Counted from the first letter of the stretch, positions 11,016 through 23,841 are shown. The stretch: DNA of 64,000 bases from Luzula sylvatica (GCA_946800325.1 OX326961.1:50494293-50558292), one strand, 5' to 3'. Notes: generated from the letters alone by a model not told the origin. Made by a program: numbers and translations.

Positions 11016-11552
11016 CTATGCTGCACGGATACGGATACGGGTATCGTATCCGATACGATACGGATACGACAATTTTCAAAAAATCACGGATACAAATACG
11101 GCTATATAGTTATTAATTTAATATATTTATATTATATATAATTAATAAATAAATAAATAAATAATTAATAATATTTTAAAATTAAATATCATGACAATAA
11201 ATCAAACCAACATAACAATACAAGTATCATAAAAATTTCATAAATTTATTTTAGAAGTATCTTAGAAATAATTTAGAAATATCCTAGAAGTATCATATAT
11301 AATTTATTTAAAAATATTATGGACCAAAATATATAATGGGCCGAAGTATCCTAAATGGAGTATCCCGACCGTATTCTGAACGCATCACAGCCGTATCCTG
11401 TCGTATCCCCGCCGTATCCCCTCCGTATCCGAAAAAAAAAATATTAAAATAATCGGATACGTCACGTGGCGCATCCGATATGTATCCGAGCCGTATCGGA
11501 TACCCGTATCCTCATGATACTTCTGCATTTTTTAAGTATCCGCGTAACATAG
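11016..11552. mobile_element. hAT-type MITE rich in GGATACG repeats
   Basis: A 537-bp insertion in copy A with inverted ends CTATGCTGCACGGATA and TATCCGCGTAACATAG. It is flanked by 8-bp repeats GTGGCGAG (11008-11015 and 11553-11560). Copy B retains a single GTGGCGAG at the matching place (near 17649), an empty site. The ends are packed with CGTATCC/GGATACG words. A related fragment lies near 18080-18175. Confidence 0.78.
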
Positions 11553-12313
11553 GTGGCGAGTGAATTGATGTTTCTTTTCCAATTCGTCAGAGAGAAAAGG
11601 TAAAGCAAACCGTGAGAAAATGAAAAAAGAAAAGAGAAGAGACAAGTACTCAGAGTCCAGTCTATGATATGATAGATTAGCGAAAACAAATAGAAAGGTA
11701 TTTTTGTCATTTAGTTATATATTTGTTATTTTAATTGAATTTAAAATATGTTCCGTTGCGGGACTCGGAATCCTCTCCAAATTTTCTACAAAAAAAGATA
11801 AATTATTATTTATTCTTAAGTGATAAATTTGCTTTCTAATTATTAAAAGAAACTGCAAGAAATTCCTCCTATTTTCTATACCCGAACGTCAGTTTTCAGA
11901 ACCTATAAAAACTGTGAAATCGAATTTTAAAATTGAAAGGGCCTAGAAAATCATACATTATATATTGTTATAAAAACCTTGAAAATATAAATTCTATATT
12001 AAATTAAATTCGATCCATCTTATATTTGAGAATGAATTCTGTATTAAATTATATTCGGCCCATCTTATTTTGAGCAAATTAAAGTGATCATCCACGGCTA
12101 ATTTTTTCTATTTTAATCTTGTAACAAGAATGAATTAGAATGGATCATATGCACACTCCAATTAGAATTAGAATATATATATATATATATATTATATACA
12201 AAAACAAAATAAGAATACACTAATATGGATATGGATAAGAAATGTGTACACTTTAATTACAAAATATAAATGCAAGAATAAAATAGATCCTATTCGAAAA
12301 ATATATCATTCAA

Positions 12314-12433
<120 letters not shown>

Positions 12434-12794
12434 ACTCACATCTAGTTCTAACTTATCAAGTTACATTGTTGGTATTTTCATCCATATTCAGCAATTAAAT
12501 AATGTTACGGTCCTTCAAGAAAAAAAATATAATTGTAGTACCTAATTTAAAATATGATTTCTTAATATAATTATTTTTTGTAAGAAATCTAATATTTATT
12601 GAATAATTTTTGAAAATTAGTCTCGGGTCTTTAAAATCATGGACCGGCCCTGATGGGTTGGGCCTGAGATAGTTTGAGGATGATTATGTTTATAAATCGA
12701 AGCAATTGCTCACGATATTACGTGTTGGAATGATGCTTTGTTTTATTTTTTAGTTTGTTCTGACTTCATAGAGTAGGTTATTTTTCCTAGTCTT

Positions 12795-12975
12795 GTTACT
12801 AGTGTTGTAAAAAACGATCAGTAACGGTGTTTAACGGTCCAAAAAACGATTAACGATAGATTAACGTTATGTTTTTTGCATAACGGTTTGTACTAACGGT
12901 CAACCGTTTTTTGACCGTGTTTTACCGTTTTAAAGGTCCTTAACAGTCCTTAACGGTGTTATTTTTACCGTTATT
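12795..12975. mobile_element. Terminal fragment of a TAACGGT-rich MITE
   Basis: Starts TAGTGTTGTAAAA directly at the right breakpoint of duplication copy A and contains many TAACGGT/ACCGTTA words. This is typical of one end of a short non-autonomous DNA transposon. The other end was not found, so it is called a fragment. Confidence 0.4.
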
Positions 12976-13614
12976 TTCATGCAATATACTGGGCCAAACT
13001 TTAACTGAGTTTTTGAAAAGTTAGAATGAGAATTAACAAATTATTTGAATATCAAAATAATAGATATTTTTATGTACTACAATTTGGATATCTTGTTTGT
13101 AATTTTTCATTATCATTTGAGCTTTAAAAATCTCCCACAAAAACAATATTATATGATTTTTAGAGTTCCGTTTACAATTTTAACACTATTTTTTATCAAC
13201 TTATATTGAAAATTAGTATATTATTTAAATATCAAAGTTTTAGATCTTTTGAATTACTAAAATAATAATATAATTATAAAATTATATAAAATAATAATAT
13301 AATAATATAATAATATGATATAAAATAATAATAATAATAATATAATTTTATTTATTTCACCCCATGAGTGCACAATATTGGAGCTAAATGCTGTACATCA
13401 CAAATTGATTTAGAGTTTCGATTGTTTGACTTAGTTTCTTTAAACGTTAAATCTCACAAAGAAGAATGGGAAGCGGGAATTTTCGTTGACCCGTTCATCG
13501 CTTAAAACTAATTTCGTACAATTGTATGATCTTGGTACTTGAAAGATGTAATTCGAAACAATATAGATATATAAAAGAATAAATTTGATGCTAGTGTCGA
13601 AAATCGAAATTCAA
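12976..13614. other. Spacer between the two duplication copies
   Basis: AT-rich, with a TAATAATAT-rich stretch near 13255-13345. No gene was found. Confidence 0.5.
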
Positions 13615-13763
13615 TTTCGATACTTTACATGAGCTACGTTTGTTCCTTCCATTTGTTTATCTACACTTGTACAGGATTGCTGATCAAGAGGCCACAGTAC
13701 AGGCTTATATATATAATATAATAATATAATGCGAATTATAAAATTTGAACATAATAAAAAGCT

Positions 13764-13767
<4 letters not shown>

Positions 13768-13818
<51 letters not shown>
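13768..13818. repeat. (AT)n microsatellite
   Basis: About 25 AT units inside duplication copy B. The matching site in copy A lacks the run. Confidence 0.9.
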
Positions 13819-13820
<2 letters not shown>

Positions 13821-14562
13821 TGAGAATTGTTAGAATCACACAGTTCATTGATTCATTGCCAAGTCCCCACTGCATTTCAAGATTTTATAACCAATAATAT
13901 TATTTAGTAAAAATGCATGAACCAATAATATTATTTAGTAAAAATGCATGCATGTGAATTCAATATAGCCGGCACACAAATTTTGTGCTCCAATTATGGG
14001 CCTTATATGGAAATTATAAGCCCAATATTCCAATCCAAATATAAGTCTTAACGATCACACATACGGTATTTTCTTTCACCTCTTTTTCATGAGGTGGGGA
14101 TAAATAAATAGATGTTATTTGGTAGTTACTTTTCCATCATTCTAAATGTTTGTTTGTTATCTATATTTATGTAAGATCTGTTTACAAATTATATGTTGAT
14201 GGTTCCAATTATGCGAATTATTGTTTCCGAGATATTGGTGAAAATTAATAAAACATATTTCATATGAGGAAGGAGAAAAAAAAATGAAAATATGTGTCGA
14301 CGAAGAAGAGATGGAAGAGCAAAAAGACGGAGCATACAAAAAATGAAGAAGAAGAGGTATGCGAGAGACGCAAGACCAAAATCAAATATAATCTTAAATG
14401 CGCCGAAAAAGAAAACCGAGGGATATTGATGATTCTTTGGGTTTTTTCTGTCTATTGTCTTTTGAAAATATGATGGATGAGATTATACATAGAATTAATT
14501 TAGGGAGCGTAAGTACAAATTATAAACTGAGTATAAGAATAGTCGAATAGATTATGTGAAAA

Positions 14563-15476
14563 TAGGGATGTACATAGATCGGGTTGGACGGATTTATATC
14601 TAAATTGTAACACAACCCAACTACAACGGGTTTTCATTTTTCCAACCCAACCCATGATACCTATAAAAATTTTCAAACCCATCTTGACCGGGTTGAACGG
14701 GTTGGGCGGGTTAGCCGGGTTTTTTTTTCGTAAATACATATACTATATATATGTTCACAAAATGTATACAAAAAAAATTATATTTTTAATTAAATCATCG
14801 AAAAATATTTTACAAATACGCAAATCAAAATTAAACATGCATAATCAACATCTCATTATATTTATGTCGTATTTTCCGACAATAAATATAAAACACAGAT
14901 TATATAGAACTAATTATATATTTTATGACAAAATTGATATAGTGATATCATAAAGACATAAAAAAATCTTACTATTAAAGTAAACACAAAATAACAACAA
15001 AAGACGAAGCTTACTCTTAAAACAAAATAAAAAATATCAAATGAAAATGAAAATACTAATTTTTGACATAAAACAAAACATATATGTCATATATGATTTA
15101 AGTTAAGAATTTTGTATTTTATTTTGAGAAATTTTAATTACTTGATAAACATAATATTCATATAAGATAAAAAAAGATAATGTACTATATAATATTGAAA
15201 ATTATTAATAATAAATAAATTATAGTAATATAATTTACGAAAAAGTAGTATACCATACAATTTATATTAAAAAGTTAAACAATTATTTGGAAATTTGGAA
15301 TTGTACGGGTCGGGTTTGGTTAATGCGGGTTTTTTGTTTCTAATCCGTAATCCAACCCATACATCCGGGTTTGTCAAAGTTCCAATCCGAACCCGACCCA
15401 ACAACTTCGAAACCCACAAAAAACGGGTCGGTCTGGGTCGTGTTTGGCGGGTTGGTGAATTTCGTGTACACCCTTA
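14563..15476. mobile_element. hAT-type MITE rich in CGGGTT words
   Basis: A 914-bp element with ends TAGGGATGTACA and the reverse complement of TAAGGGTGTACA. It is flanked by TGTGAAAA (14555-14562) and TGTGAAAG (15477-15484). Copy A has the uninterrupted site ATGTGTGAAATAAAACAG near 10078. Both subterminal regions are dense in GGGTTGG/AACCCG words. It has no transposase. Confidence 0.82.
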
Positions 15477-16343
15477 TGTGAAAGAACAGAAAAATAAATT
15501 GTAGAAGTTTAATTGTTCAAAATAAAAAAAAAATCATTAGAAAAGAGTATATAAACTCTCTCCAATTTCTCTAAAAATAAATAAATTAAAATGTCCGGCA
15601 CAATACAAACTACTATTATTCGGATTCAAGTAATCGATGAGCCCCGCACCTAGTGTTTGGATTTCATGTGGCAAGGAGTTATGTGATTGTTTGTAGAACA
15701 TAACAAAATACAAAATAAAATGTTACGATAATTACTATGAACAAAATACAAAATAAAATGTTACGGTATCTAGAGCATAAGCAAAAAAAAAATCTAGTTT
15801 ATGTTGTTTCCTTTAATACTACTTATATCGTATTTGTCCCTTCTGGATTTCAATTTTATCAAATTTGTCCAATAGATTTCGCTCGAATGCAAGAAAGAGA
15901 GGCTCCATATCGACCAGTGAATGACTTACCATTAGCTATTTAAGGATATCTTTAGAATATCATTTGATTATGTAATTTGTGGTTAATTAGGCACAATTAT
16001 GTTGGATAATGTTTAATTATCTTGGGTTATGATTAATTGAAACTAGATAAGGATCAATTTGAGATGTTCGCTCTCGAAAAATACCATAGTGCAAAAAATT
16101 ATCTTCGATGCTCAAGTAAAATATTTGTTCTCAGTATTGTTTTATTATGTTAATTTGCTTTAGTTTGGTTAGTATGGCGAGGGGATCCGGTATATCCAAT
16201 GAAGTGATATAGAACCTTAATTTCACGATTCATTGTCTTTCTCGGCGTTAATAATTATCTATTTCAATAATATAAAGCATCATTGTTAAATTATCCTTGT
16301 CTAATTAACAATTATTTAAAAATGAGAAGACATATAAATAGAG

Positions 16344-16686
16344 GGAAAATTATACTATTCTCCCCAAATTCACCCACCATATCGTGATGGGGGGTAAGCA
16401 TGACATCATTTTGTCATGCTTACCAATTCACCCACCCAATTTGCATCCAATTAATTAAGCATTTAATTAACACCTAAATAAAATACAATTAAAAGTCTAA
16501 TTAATTAACTTCTAATTAAACTAATCGATGGTCCAATGAATTAATTTTCAATTAAAATAATCAAATTAAAATTACATTAGTTGGGGAACATTTTGGGTGC
16601 AAATTGGAGCTCCCATTTAATCGTGATATCATCATGACAACATCACGATTTGGTGGATGAAATATGGGGGCATGGTAGAAGGCCTC
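16344..16686. mobile_element. MITE inserted in duplication copy B
   Basis: Copy A runs directly through CATATAAATAGAGGTGCATC, whereas copy B has about 340 bp here. The flanks TAAATAGAG and TAAATAAG look like an imperfect target-site duplication. The ends share a weak inverted repeat (TACTATTCTCCCC and the reverse complement of TACCATGCCCCC), and internal TCATGACA/CACGATTTGGTGG words are inversely arranged. The superfamily is uncertain. Confidence 0.55.
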
Positions 16687-16701
16687 TAAATAAGGTGCAT
16701 C

Positions 16702-17614
16702 CAGGGCCGGCCCAATAGGGTAGGCGGGCTCGGCCAGCGCCGAGAGTCCAAAATTTCACAAGACCTCCCATATATATATATATATATATCATATATACTG
16801 TATTGTTATTAGGTTATAAGGTATTTACTTTGAACCTTTATCACATTACACAAATACACAGCTAGTTATTTCTATTTTTATGTTTCTTCTTGTGATTGCT
16901 TTCCTTCTTTACTCTCTATTTTCTCGCCGTGAATATCTTCTAATTTCAATTATTTGATTATTTCCTCATTTTCATTCTTTAATTTCTCCAAAAAATCTGC
17001 ATTAGATCTTTCTAAAACAAATCATAGACTTCTTCGAAAACAACTTCGATTCTACAGCAAATATGTTGGCAGGAGACTCCTCAGAAATTTCTCCAACAAA
17101 TCTGCAAGAAATATGCAGCAGATTTCTTCAAAAACAATTTCGATTATACAGCAATATTTTTTGTTTAATTCATCATTTTTCAGTTTTATTTCTTTCTAAC
17201 TTCAAATGTCAATTTGATTTCAGTGATCTTTTGTTATTCTTAGTTCGGTTTGTCGCAATGAACCTTAATCTCTCAAGAGCAATACGACTCTTTGATTGAA
17301 GAATCGGCAATTTGTTGTTCTTTGGCATTGTAAAATTAAAATCGGCAAATCGGTAACGTCATGTATTTTTTTATTGTTCAGGTTATGCTCGGAATAAGGA
17401 GACTCTTTCGCTTCGAATCTTGTGTCATGTTGTTTTGAATAATAATATTTCGTTTGAGTGTGACGTGATTTTCTCGAATGATATTTTATTTTGGTAATTT
17501 ATAAGAATTTTTACTTAGTTTGCTAAATAGTATAAAAAATGTGTTGTTAGATTATGTAAAGTAAAATAAGTCTTTTTTTTGCCGAGAGCCTTTCAAACTC
17601 TTGAGCCGCCCCTG
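16702..17614. mobile_element. hAT-type non-autonomous element (CAGGGCCGGCCC ends)
   Basis: A 913-bp element with termini CAGGGCCGGCCCA and the reverse complement of CAGGGGCGGCTCA. It is flanked by perfect 8-bp repeats GGTGCATC (16694-16701 and 17615-17622). Copy A has a single GGTGCATC at 10976-10983. The interior is AT-rich with no intact transposase; short frames near 16954-17299 show no recognisable domain. Confidence 0.85.
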
Positions 17615-18472
17615 GGTGCATCTAGAGGCCGGGAGGAGAAATAAGAAGTGGCGAGTGAATTGATGTTTCTTTTCCAGTTCGTCGGAGAGAAAAGGTAAAG
17701 CAAACCGTGAGATAATGAAGAAAGAAAAGAGAAGAGGCAGGGACTCGAGAGTCATGTCTATGATATGACAGGCTAGCCAATACAATAGAAGGGTAATTTT
17801 GTCATTTAGTTGTATATTTGTTATTTTAATTGAGTTTAAAATATGTTTCGTTGCGGGACTCGGAGCCCTCTCCAAATTTTCTAAAAATAAATAAATTATT
17901 ATTTATTTTTGATAAATTTGCTTTCTAATTTTTAAAAGAATATGCAAGAAATTCCTCTTATTTTCTATTATCCGAACGCCAGTTTACAGAACCTAGAAAC
18001 TCAAAACTATCATCAAAATAGTAGCTCCGAACATGCCCTAAACCCAATGTTGAACAGGTACTTCAAAATATCAAATTTACCCGTATCGTCAATATTCGTA
18101 TCATATCATAAATCATATGTTAAAATATCGTATCGTCGTATTCGATACATATCGGCGTATTCGTGCAACGCATTCTAAATCTTTTTGGTAACGAACAAAC
18201 GAACAGTCTCATGCTTTTCTTTTTTTACATTTTACCCACTAAGCCTCAAGCACCCCAAACCGGTGCAGGCTGCAGCTCAACCTTTTTTCATTTAATGGGT
18301 TGGGCCTGAGATAGTTTTGAGGATGATTATGTTTATAAATCAAAGCAATTTACTCACGGTATTTAGAATGATGATTTGTCTTATTTTTTAGTTTGTTCAG
18401 ACCATTTAGAGGGTAGATTGTTTTTCCTAGTCTTGTTACCCAAAAAAAGTATTGAGGCCATATACCGTACAC

Positions 18473-18990
18473 TAGGGGTGTTCAAACTGTTCCGTTTATT
18501 CGGATACCGAACCAAATCGGTCAAATTCAGTTTAATCGATTCGGTTTTTCGATTTGTTTGGTTCGGTTCGATTCAAAAATAATATTGCCGGTTTATTCGT
18601 TTCGGTTCTGTTTTGATATTCTGAAAACCGATTAAACCGAACTGACCGAGTAATGTCCTATCTTTCATAAATTTTTTAATATGTTAATGTTAAATTATTG
18701 ATATAATAATCCTGTAAAATAATATAATTATATTTTATAATATGTATTTATATTTTTTGATAAATAAAATATATTTTTTTGAATAAATATATTTTTATTT
18801 TAAAATTATAATGTTTCTTTTTCAGTTTAACCGAATAAACCGAATAAGAATTCGGTTTATTCAGTTCGGTATTTAATCGGTTCTAAAGTTAAAGCGGTTC
18901 GGTTCGGTTTGAATTTAGTTCGGTTCGATTTAAATCGGTTTGGCCTTGTTCGGTTCGATTTGAATCGAACCGACCGAATGAACACCCCTA
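18473..18990. mobile_element. hAT-type MITE with perfect TIRs and TSD
   Basis: A 518-bp element with perfect 12-bp inverted ends TAGGGGTGTTCA/TGAACACCCCTA and perfect 8-bp direct repeats CCGTACAC (18465-18472 and 18991-18998). The ends are full of TTCGGTT/AACCGAA words. It lies just outside the right edge of duplication copy B. It is non-coding. Confidence 0.92.
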
Positions 18991-19878
18991 CCGTACACCC
19001 TCATTTCTTCATAACACCCTCTATATCTCTAATTAATCATTAATCATTAAAGTAATTAATAAAATGACACTTCATTAACAATTAATTAATATATAATTAA
19101 AATACATATACATTAACAATTCTTAATTAATATTAATTAACTGTTAATCGGATGTACTTTTGTTAAAGATCATGTTAATTAATTGGTGATATAGAGGATG
19201 TGGTAGGGAAATGAGGAGGCACGGTATACTTATTCTTTTAAAAATGGCCTGTGTTATTACCGATCGACAACTGCAAAAAAATCATACATGCATTATTATT
19301 ATTATTATTATTTTCTCAAAGTCCGTAAATAATTCATTAACACAATTGGCTTACACAAAATTACATCAGGATGACACTAATCTGGATATAAAAAGCCCAA
19401 TATTATTATTATTATTATTAATTGTAAAGATCACCATCATTAATGGAAAATGTAAAAAATACTTCTCGTGTATTGAATATGCATCGAGTTGAATATGCAT
19501 CGAGTGCATTACTTCTGATAGTAAATGAAAAAAGACTCATATATCTTGTATCATTTGATGTAAAAAAAATTCAACACCCAACCTCACACAGCATATGATT
19601 TTTGAATCTCACACTGAACCAACTACTTCAAGTGCGTTACTTTTAGTTAGTTAAGCACAAGAGTGGTTCGCATGATCTCACACATTTCATTTTTTTCACC
19701 CCTTTTTTATGAGAGAAAATACATCTTTTTGTGCTTTTAGCACTGCCATTTATTTTTTGTTCCTAGTTTGCTTTTTTTTTTAAAAATAAATAAAGAAAAA
19801 TTAAGCTCAAACAACAACAAAAAATTGATAATAAAATAGAAGATATTCGGCAGGATCTCCTCACTAATCTCTCGTTAC

Positions 19879-21998
19879 CAGGGGCGGAGACAAGGGGGAC
19901 CAAGGGGAGCCTTGGCTCCCCCCATGAAATGAAATTTTTGGGTACATTTTGTGTTGTGATAATTGATTTGGCTCCCCTAATGTACATCAATAATTCAAAA
20001 GTTAATTATGTGAAATAATGTAAAATATCAAAGAATCTAATTCGTTAAATAAAAAAATAAATAGAAAGAATTGGATATGTCAATCAATGCAAGGTATAAT
20101 GCCACTATGCAAATATGTCCTTAATTATAAGATTATGCAAAAATCATTTATCTAATTTTCCCATACAACTAATAAATATATAATAAGTAAATTATTTTGG
20201 TATATTAATTGAAAGATTATTTATATATTAATTCAAACTTGATAAAAATGGTTAGTCTCACCCTACGGTACCACCAGGCCCGGCCCGTGGGCAAGCCCAC
20301 CAAGCCCACGGGCTAGGGCATCAAATGGGCTAGGGGCACCAAATATTTAATATTAGGTTATATATTGAACACATAACAGGATGGGTATGGATGGTTGAGT
20401 TTGATGTTGCTATTCTTAAGGGTCCCAGGTTCAAAACTCGTTGGGTGTTTTTTTTTCCACGGTGGGTGTACATGATATATCAAGTTTTATACATCAATAA
20501 ACATATATATGAATTTCACCAAGTTGGACAATATGAATGTGCCAACAACCATTCATAATTTATTTTACTCAGATGTAAACATCCTAGAATAGTTGATTAA
20601 TCACATTACAAATTTGATTCGAATTAAGTCAAAAATAAATAATTATTTCACACAAACGACAGGCAAAACATGCCTATTAATCAAGGCAAATTAAGACCAA
20701 CCAGGACTTAGTTCTAGTAAAAATATAAAAGGAAATTAATGGTGAAAATAGTCCAACTTTTTTTCATAAACCTGCTTTAATTTATAGTTACTTCGAGAAA
20801 TAACTATTATTGACATGCATACGAGAGAACAGAAATTATACAAGTGATTTGAGTTTTATTAAAAAAAATCTAATTGGTCTTTTCAAATGTAAATTTTGTT
20901 CAAACATGAAAACAAATTATAGTTATTCATCATGTACATAGAGAAGCATCATGAGAAGTGAACCGTAAAACAATACTAAACATGACTGGGAGGCCAAATA
21001 GACATTAGTATTTATATTGAAAGTCGAGTTTGCTTACGGAAGACAAACGATAATGAAACTATATGCAACAAAATAGACATTAGTATTTATATTGATAGGA
21101 CAACTTGAACAATTTTGTTCTTTTTTCGTAACATATCATAAAGAGCGATTTCGACTGCATTTGTAGTAAATTTCCGAAATTTAAATATAATTTTGAATTT
21201 TTTTCGTCGACAAATATATAAAATAATTTTGTTGATTTAAAACAATACTTTTTACTATATTCTGATACTACGTAGAAATTCGGGCTAGGGCACCAAAATA
21301 CACGGGGCCGGCCCTGGGTACCACCAACCCAAACCAACTAGTGAATACAAATTATTGCTAGATATTTGGTTAGCACCAATTGACTAGCCAATTTGGAATC
21401 TTTGGAAGGAGAAAAATAGGCGCATATTTCAATCTAAGAGTATCTCCGTAAATAGTCTATATATTCTCATAATCATGGACGTAACAAATTGACTAGCCAA
21501 TTGTTAGATATTTTCTACAAGGGTCGTCAATTTCTCTTTACTGCAAAGGTCGTCTGGTAACAACAATGAAGTCATTAATTTTCTTTACTTTGTAACTTAG
21601 TGACTTACGGATCTTATTCGGATCCATTTATGTAATTTTTGTAATTGAACTTTTGTGTTTTAAATATATGAGTGAGGTCACCCCTCTTCCTTCAAAAAAA
21701 AAATGGTTAATCTCTCAAAATAGAACCAAATATTAAAAATGATAAATTTTATTAATGTTTGTCGAACTTTCATAATCTTTTTGTAATTGTGATTTGTTTT
21801 AGGGTTTACGAACCTCTTTTTAGCTACACGCAGCGGTTCAAAATATATAATTTAGCGGTGCAAAATACATACATTATAAAACATAAATAATGATAATTAC
21901 GGTCTATAATTAAAATATTAATTATGTTGTTCTAAAAATTTTGTATTTTATTCTGGTCCCCTCTAATATACAATCCTGGTTCCGTGGTTCCGCCCATG
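19879..21998. mobile_element. hAT-type element (CAGGGGCGGAG ends) carrying a nested hAT
   Basis: Ends CAGGGGCGGAGACA and the reverse complement of CATGGGCGGAACCA. Perfect 8-bp repeats CTCGTTAC lie at 19871-19878 and 21999-22006. A second element occupies 20275-21316, so the host element is about 1.07 kb without it and its target duplication. No transposase frame was recognised. Confidence 0.85.
20275..21316. mobile_element. Nested hAT-type element (CAGGCCCGGCCC ends)
   Basis: A 1,042-bp element with ends CAGGCCCGGCCC and GGGCCGGCCCTG. It is flanked by perfect 8-bp repeats GGTACCAC (20267-20274 and 21317-21324). Its ends resemble the 16702-17614 element, so the two belong to related families. 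It inserted after its host element was in place. Confidence 0.88.
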
Positions 21999-22426
21999 CT
22001 CGTTACTTTGATAAATTGACGCTAATTTCTTGACATAATTCATATTTTTTTTTCTAATTATGTATGCCGTATGCTTGCTCGAATTTAATTTGATCGGATA
22101 TTTTTGTTCTAATTAGATATGTTTGTCGGATTAAAGGGGAAAACCACATATAAATGTGAGAAAAATATCAAATTTGCCAACCCAGTATCAAGAAAAAGAA
22201 GATTTGGTCTAGAAGGCTAAATTGCAAGCGTGTATAAATTACTACACGTGGAAAGGAAACGTAAACACGTTATTACTCACTTCGAAGCTTCTCTTTTTCT
22301 CTTTTTCTCTTTTGACTATTCTATCATGATTTTAGAAATATTGTAGTCTGTGTTGCCGGTTGCGAGTCACTGTCAAGATTTATTATTTATTATTATTAAT
22401 GTTTATGATTTATTCGGTATTCCACT

Positions 22427-22580
22427 GTGAGTAATGATAGGGACACAAATACCAACCACAAATATGACACAAATACCTAAGTTTGTGTTTGATTTATGAT
22501 TCATATATATATAATTAACAGTACAAACTTAATTATTTGTGACACATTTGTGATTGGTATTTGTGTTCCTATCATTACTC
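22427..22580. mobile_element. Foldback MITE, GAGTAATGATAGG family, copy 1
   Basis: A 154-bp near-palindrome. GAGTAATGATAGGGACACAA at the left is matched in reverse complement at the right. Flanking repeats ATTCCACT occur at 22419-22426 and 22581-22588. Related copies lie near 23131, 43180 and 46618. The TSD length of 8-9 bp suggests a hAT or Mutator-like source. Confidence 0.75.
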
Positions 22581-22588
22581 ATTCCACT

Positions 22589-23130
22589 ATTCCTATGGTT
22601 CAATTTTTTTTGGGGTCCAAGGACTTTTCATTCTTAGTCTTCATTTTAACGGTTTGACCCGTTAATTGACCCGTGCAATTGTCCCTAATTGCAAATATCT
22701 GCTATTTCATACGGTCTGTCAGTTATTAGTTAAAAAAAAAAACTTTTTTTTTCTTTAGATTTGAAAAATTATAAGTTAAAGTTAGTTAACAAAATTAATT
22801 TAAGTTTAAAAGTTACCGGTTAATACGATATATACTATTAAACATATTTTTTACTGATGTCAAGAGTTAACCGATCTATTGTTTTTACAAATAACATTTT
22901 AGTTAATGATCAAAAATAATTTTCTTAATCAAATATCAGTATAGTTAATAGTTAATGTACATTATTTCCAAATAATGTGTACATTCATAGGACGTGTTCA
23001 TAATTGAAAAAATAATTTTTCAAAATAAAAATTAGATATTATATGATAAAAATAAACTCACGATAATAATTGATGATAAAAAAATATTGCTGCATAAAAA
23101 ATTAGATATTTATATTTGCATAATTAGTAC
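22589..23130. other. AT-rich intergenic
   Basis: No gene or clear repeat was recognised between two copies of the foldback MITE family. Confidence 0.5.
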
Positions 23131-23245
23131 TGATAGGGACACAAATATCAATAACAAATATGACACAAATGCATAAATTTATGTTAATCATATATGCATA
23201 ATTAACATTATAAACTTAGTTACAACCATAATTACGACCCTATCA
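23131..23245. mobile_element. Foldback MITE, GAGTAATGATAGG family, diverged copy 2
   Basis: Begins TGATAGGGACACAAATATCA and ends CCCTATCA, with TATGACACAAATGC inside as in the other copies. It is shorter and more diverged than copy 1, and its boundaries are approximate. Confidence 0.6.
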
Positions 23246-23519
23246 CAAAGATGTACTTATTTTAATGATATTTTGTGAAATTTATCAAATATTCAATTCA
23301 TTGATCAATTCAGTAATCACATTTTCGACACAATATTTCGATATTTGTAACTTATGAATTTTATTTATTACTTCGACAAGTTACAATATAAAATTTATAT
23401 TTCTGTAAACATCACAAAATTTCAAAATGTACAATCATTCAAATTGCAGAGCATATGAGCTCTCATCTTCGTTCATCCATCTTCTCCGAAGGGGCGGCCT
23501 TCCAACCCCCAAATTTACC

Positions 23520-23527
23520 TATAAAAG
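23520..23527 (+). promoter_or_regulatory. TATA box of the small secreted peptide gene
   Basis: TATAAAAG 109 bp upstream of the ATG at 23636, allowing a pyrimidine-rich leader of about 80 nt. A good match to the plant consensus. Confidence 0.6.
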
Positions 23528-23635
23528 CTCAAACTCCTCCCAAATTCTCTCTCACAACAAACTTTTCTTCTCATCACTACTCACTAGTTCACAAAGTCAA
23601 ATACAAACGAATACTCCTTCAGTAATCTGAAAAAG

Positions 23636-23818
23636 ATGAGTTCTTGCCGAACATGTGCGTTGTTTCTCTTCGTCGTCTTCATGTCCAGTCTGATGATCCT
23701 CGCTCAAGGCCAGACGACAGGTCTGACGAGTCGTCGTGTAGATGGAAACGCCGTCGATCAATGGATCGCGTATATTCTCATGCTTTTAGCCCTCGTGTTT
23801 ACCTATTTTCTTCATTGA
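23636..23818 (+). CDS. Arabinogalactan-peptide-like small GPI-anchored protein
   Basis: Single exon, 60 aa. A cleavable signal peptide covers about residues 1-25, ending near AQGQ. A short polar stretch follows, then NAVDQWIAYILMLLALVFTYFLH at the C-terminus. That tail matches the conserved C-terminal region of plant arabinogalactan peptides (DUF1070 type), where it directs replacement by a GPI anchor. The expected mature product is a very short peptide at the outer plasma membrane. It is odd in having no proline in the mature region, so the Ala-Pro/Ser-Pro sites that carry arabinogalactan are absent. A TATA box at 23520 and an A-rich start context support the gene. An overlapping frame at 23644-23841 is a shadow. 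Confidence 0.75.
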   Translation: MSSCRTCALFLFVVFMSSLMILAQGQTTGLTSRRVDGNAVDQWIAYILMLLALVFTYFLH

Positions 23819-23841
23819 GTTGTGAAATCGAAGCTATGTAA

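Larger units (their letters stand above)
13615..18439 (+). repeat. Local segmental duplication, copy B
   Basis: Second, same-orientation copy of 8739-12799. It is longer because of insertions at 14563-15476, 16344-16686 and 16702-17614 and an (AT)n expansion at 13768-13818. Substitutions and small indels are scattered throughout, so the duplication is older than these insertions. Confidence 0.8.

Noticed and set aside
14654..15504. Open frames of 99 and 69 codons
   Set aside because: Both overlap the CGGGTT-rich hAT MITE and its edges and are explained by its biased composition.
23644..23841. 65-codon frame overlapping the AG-peptide-like gene
   Set aside because: A shifted-frame shadow; the 60-codon frame has the signal peptide and GPI-type tail.
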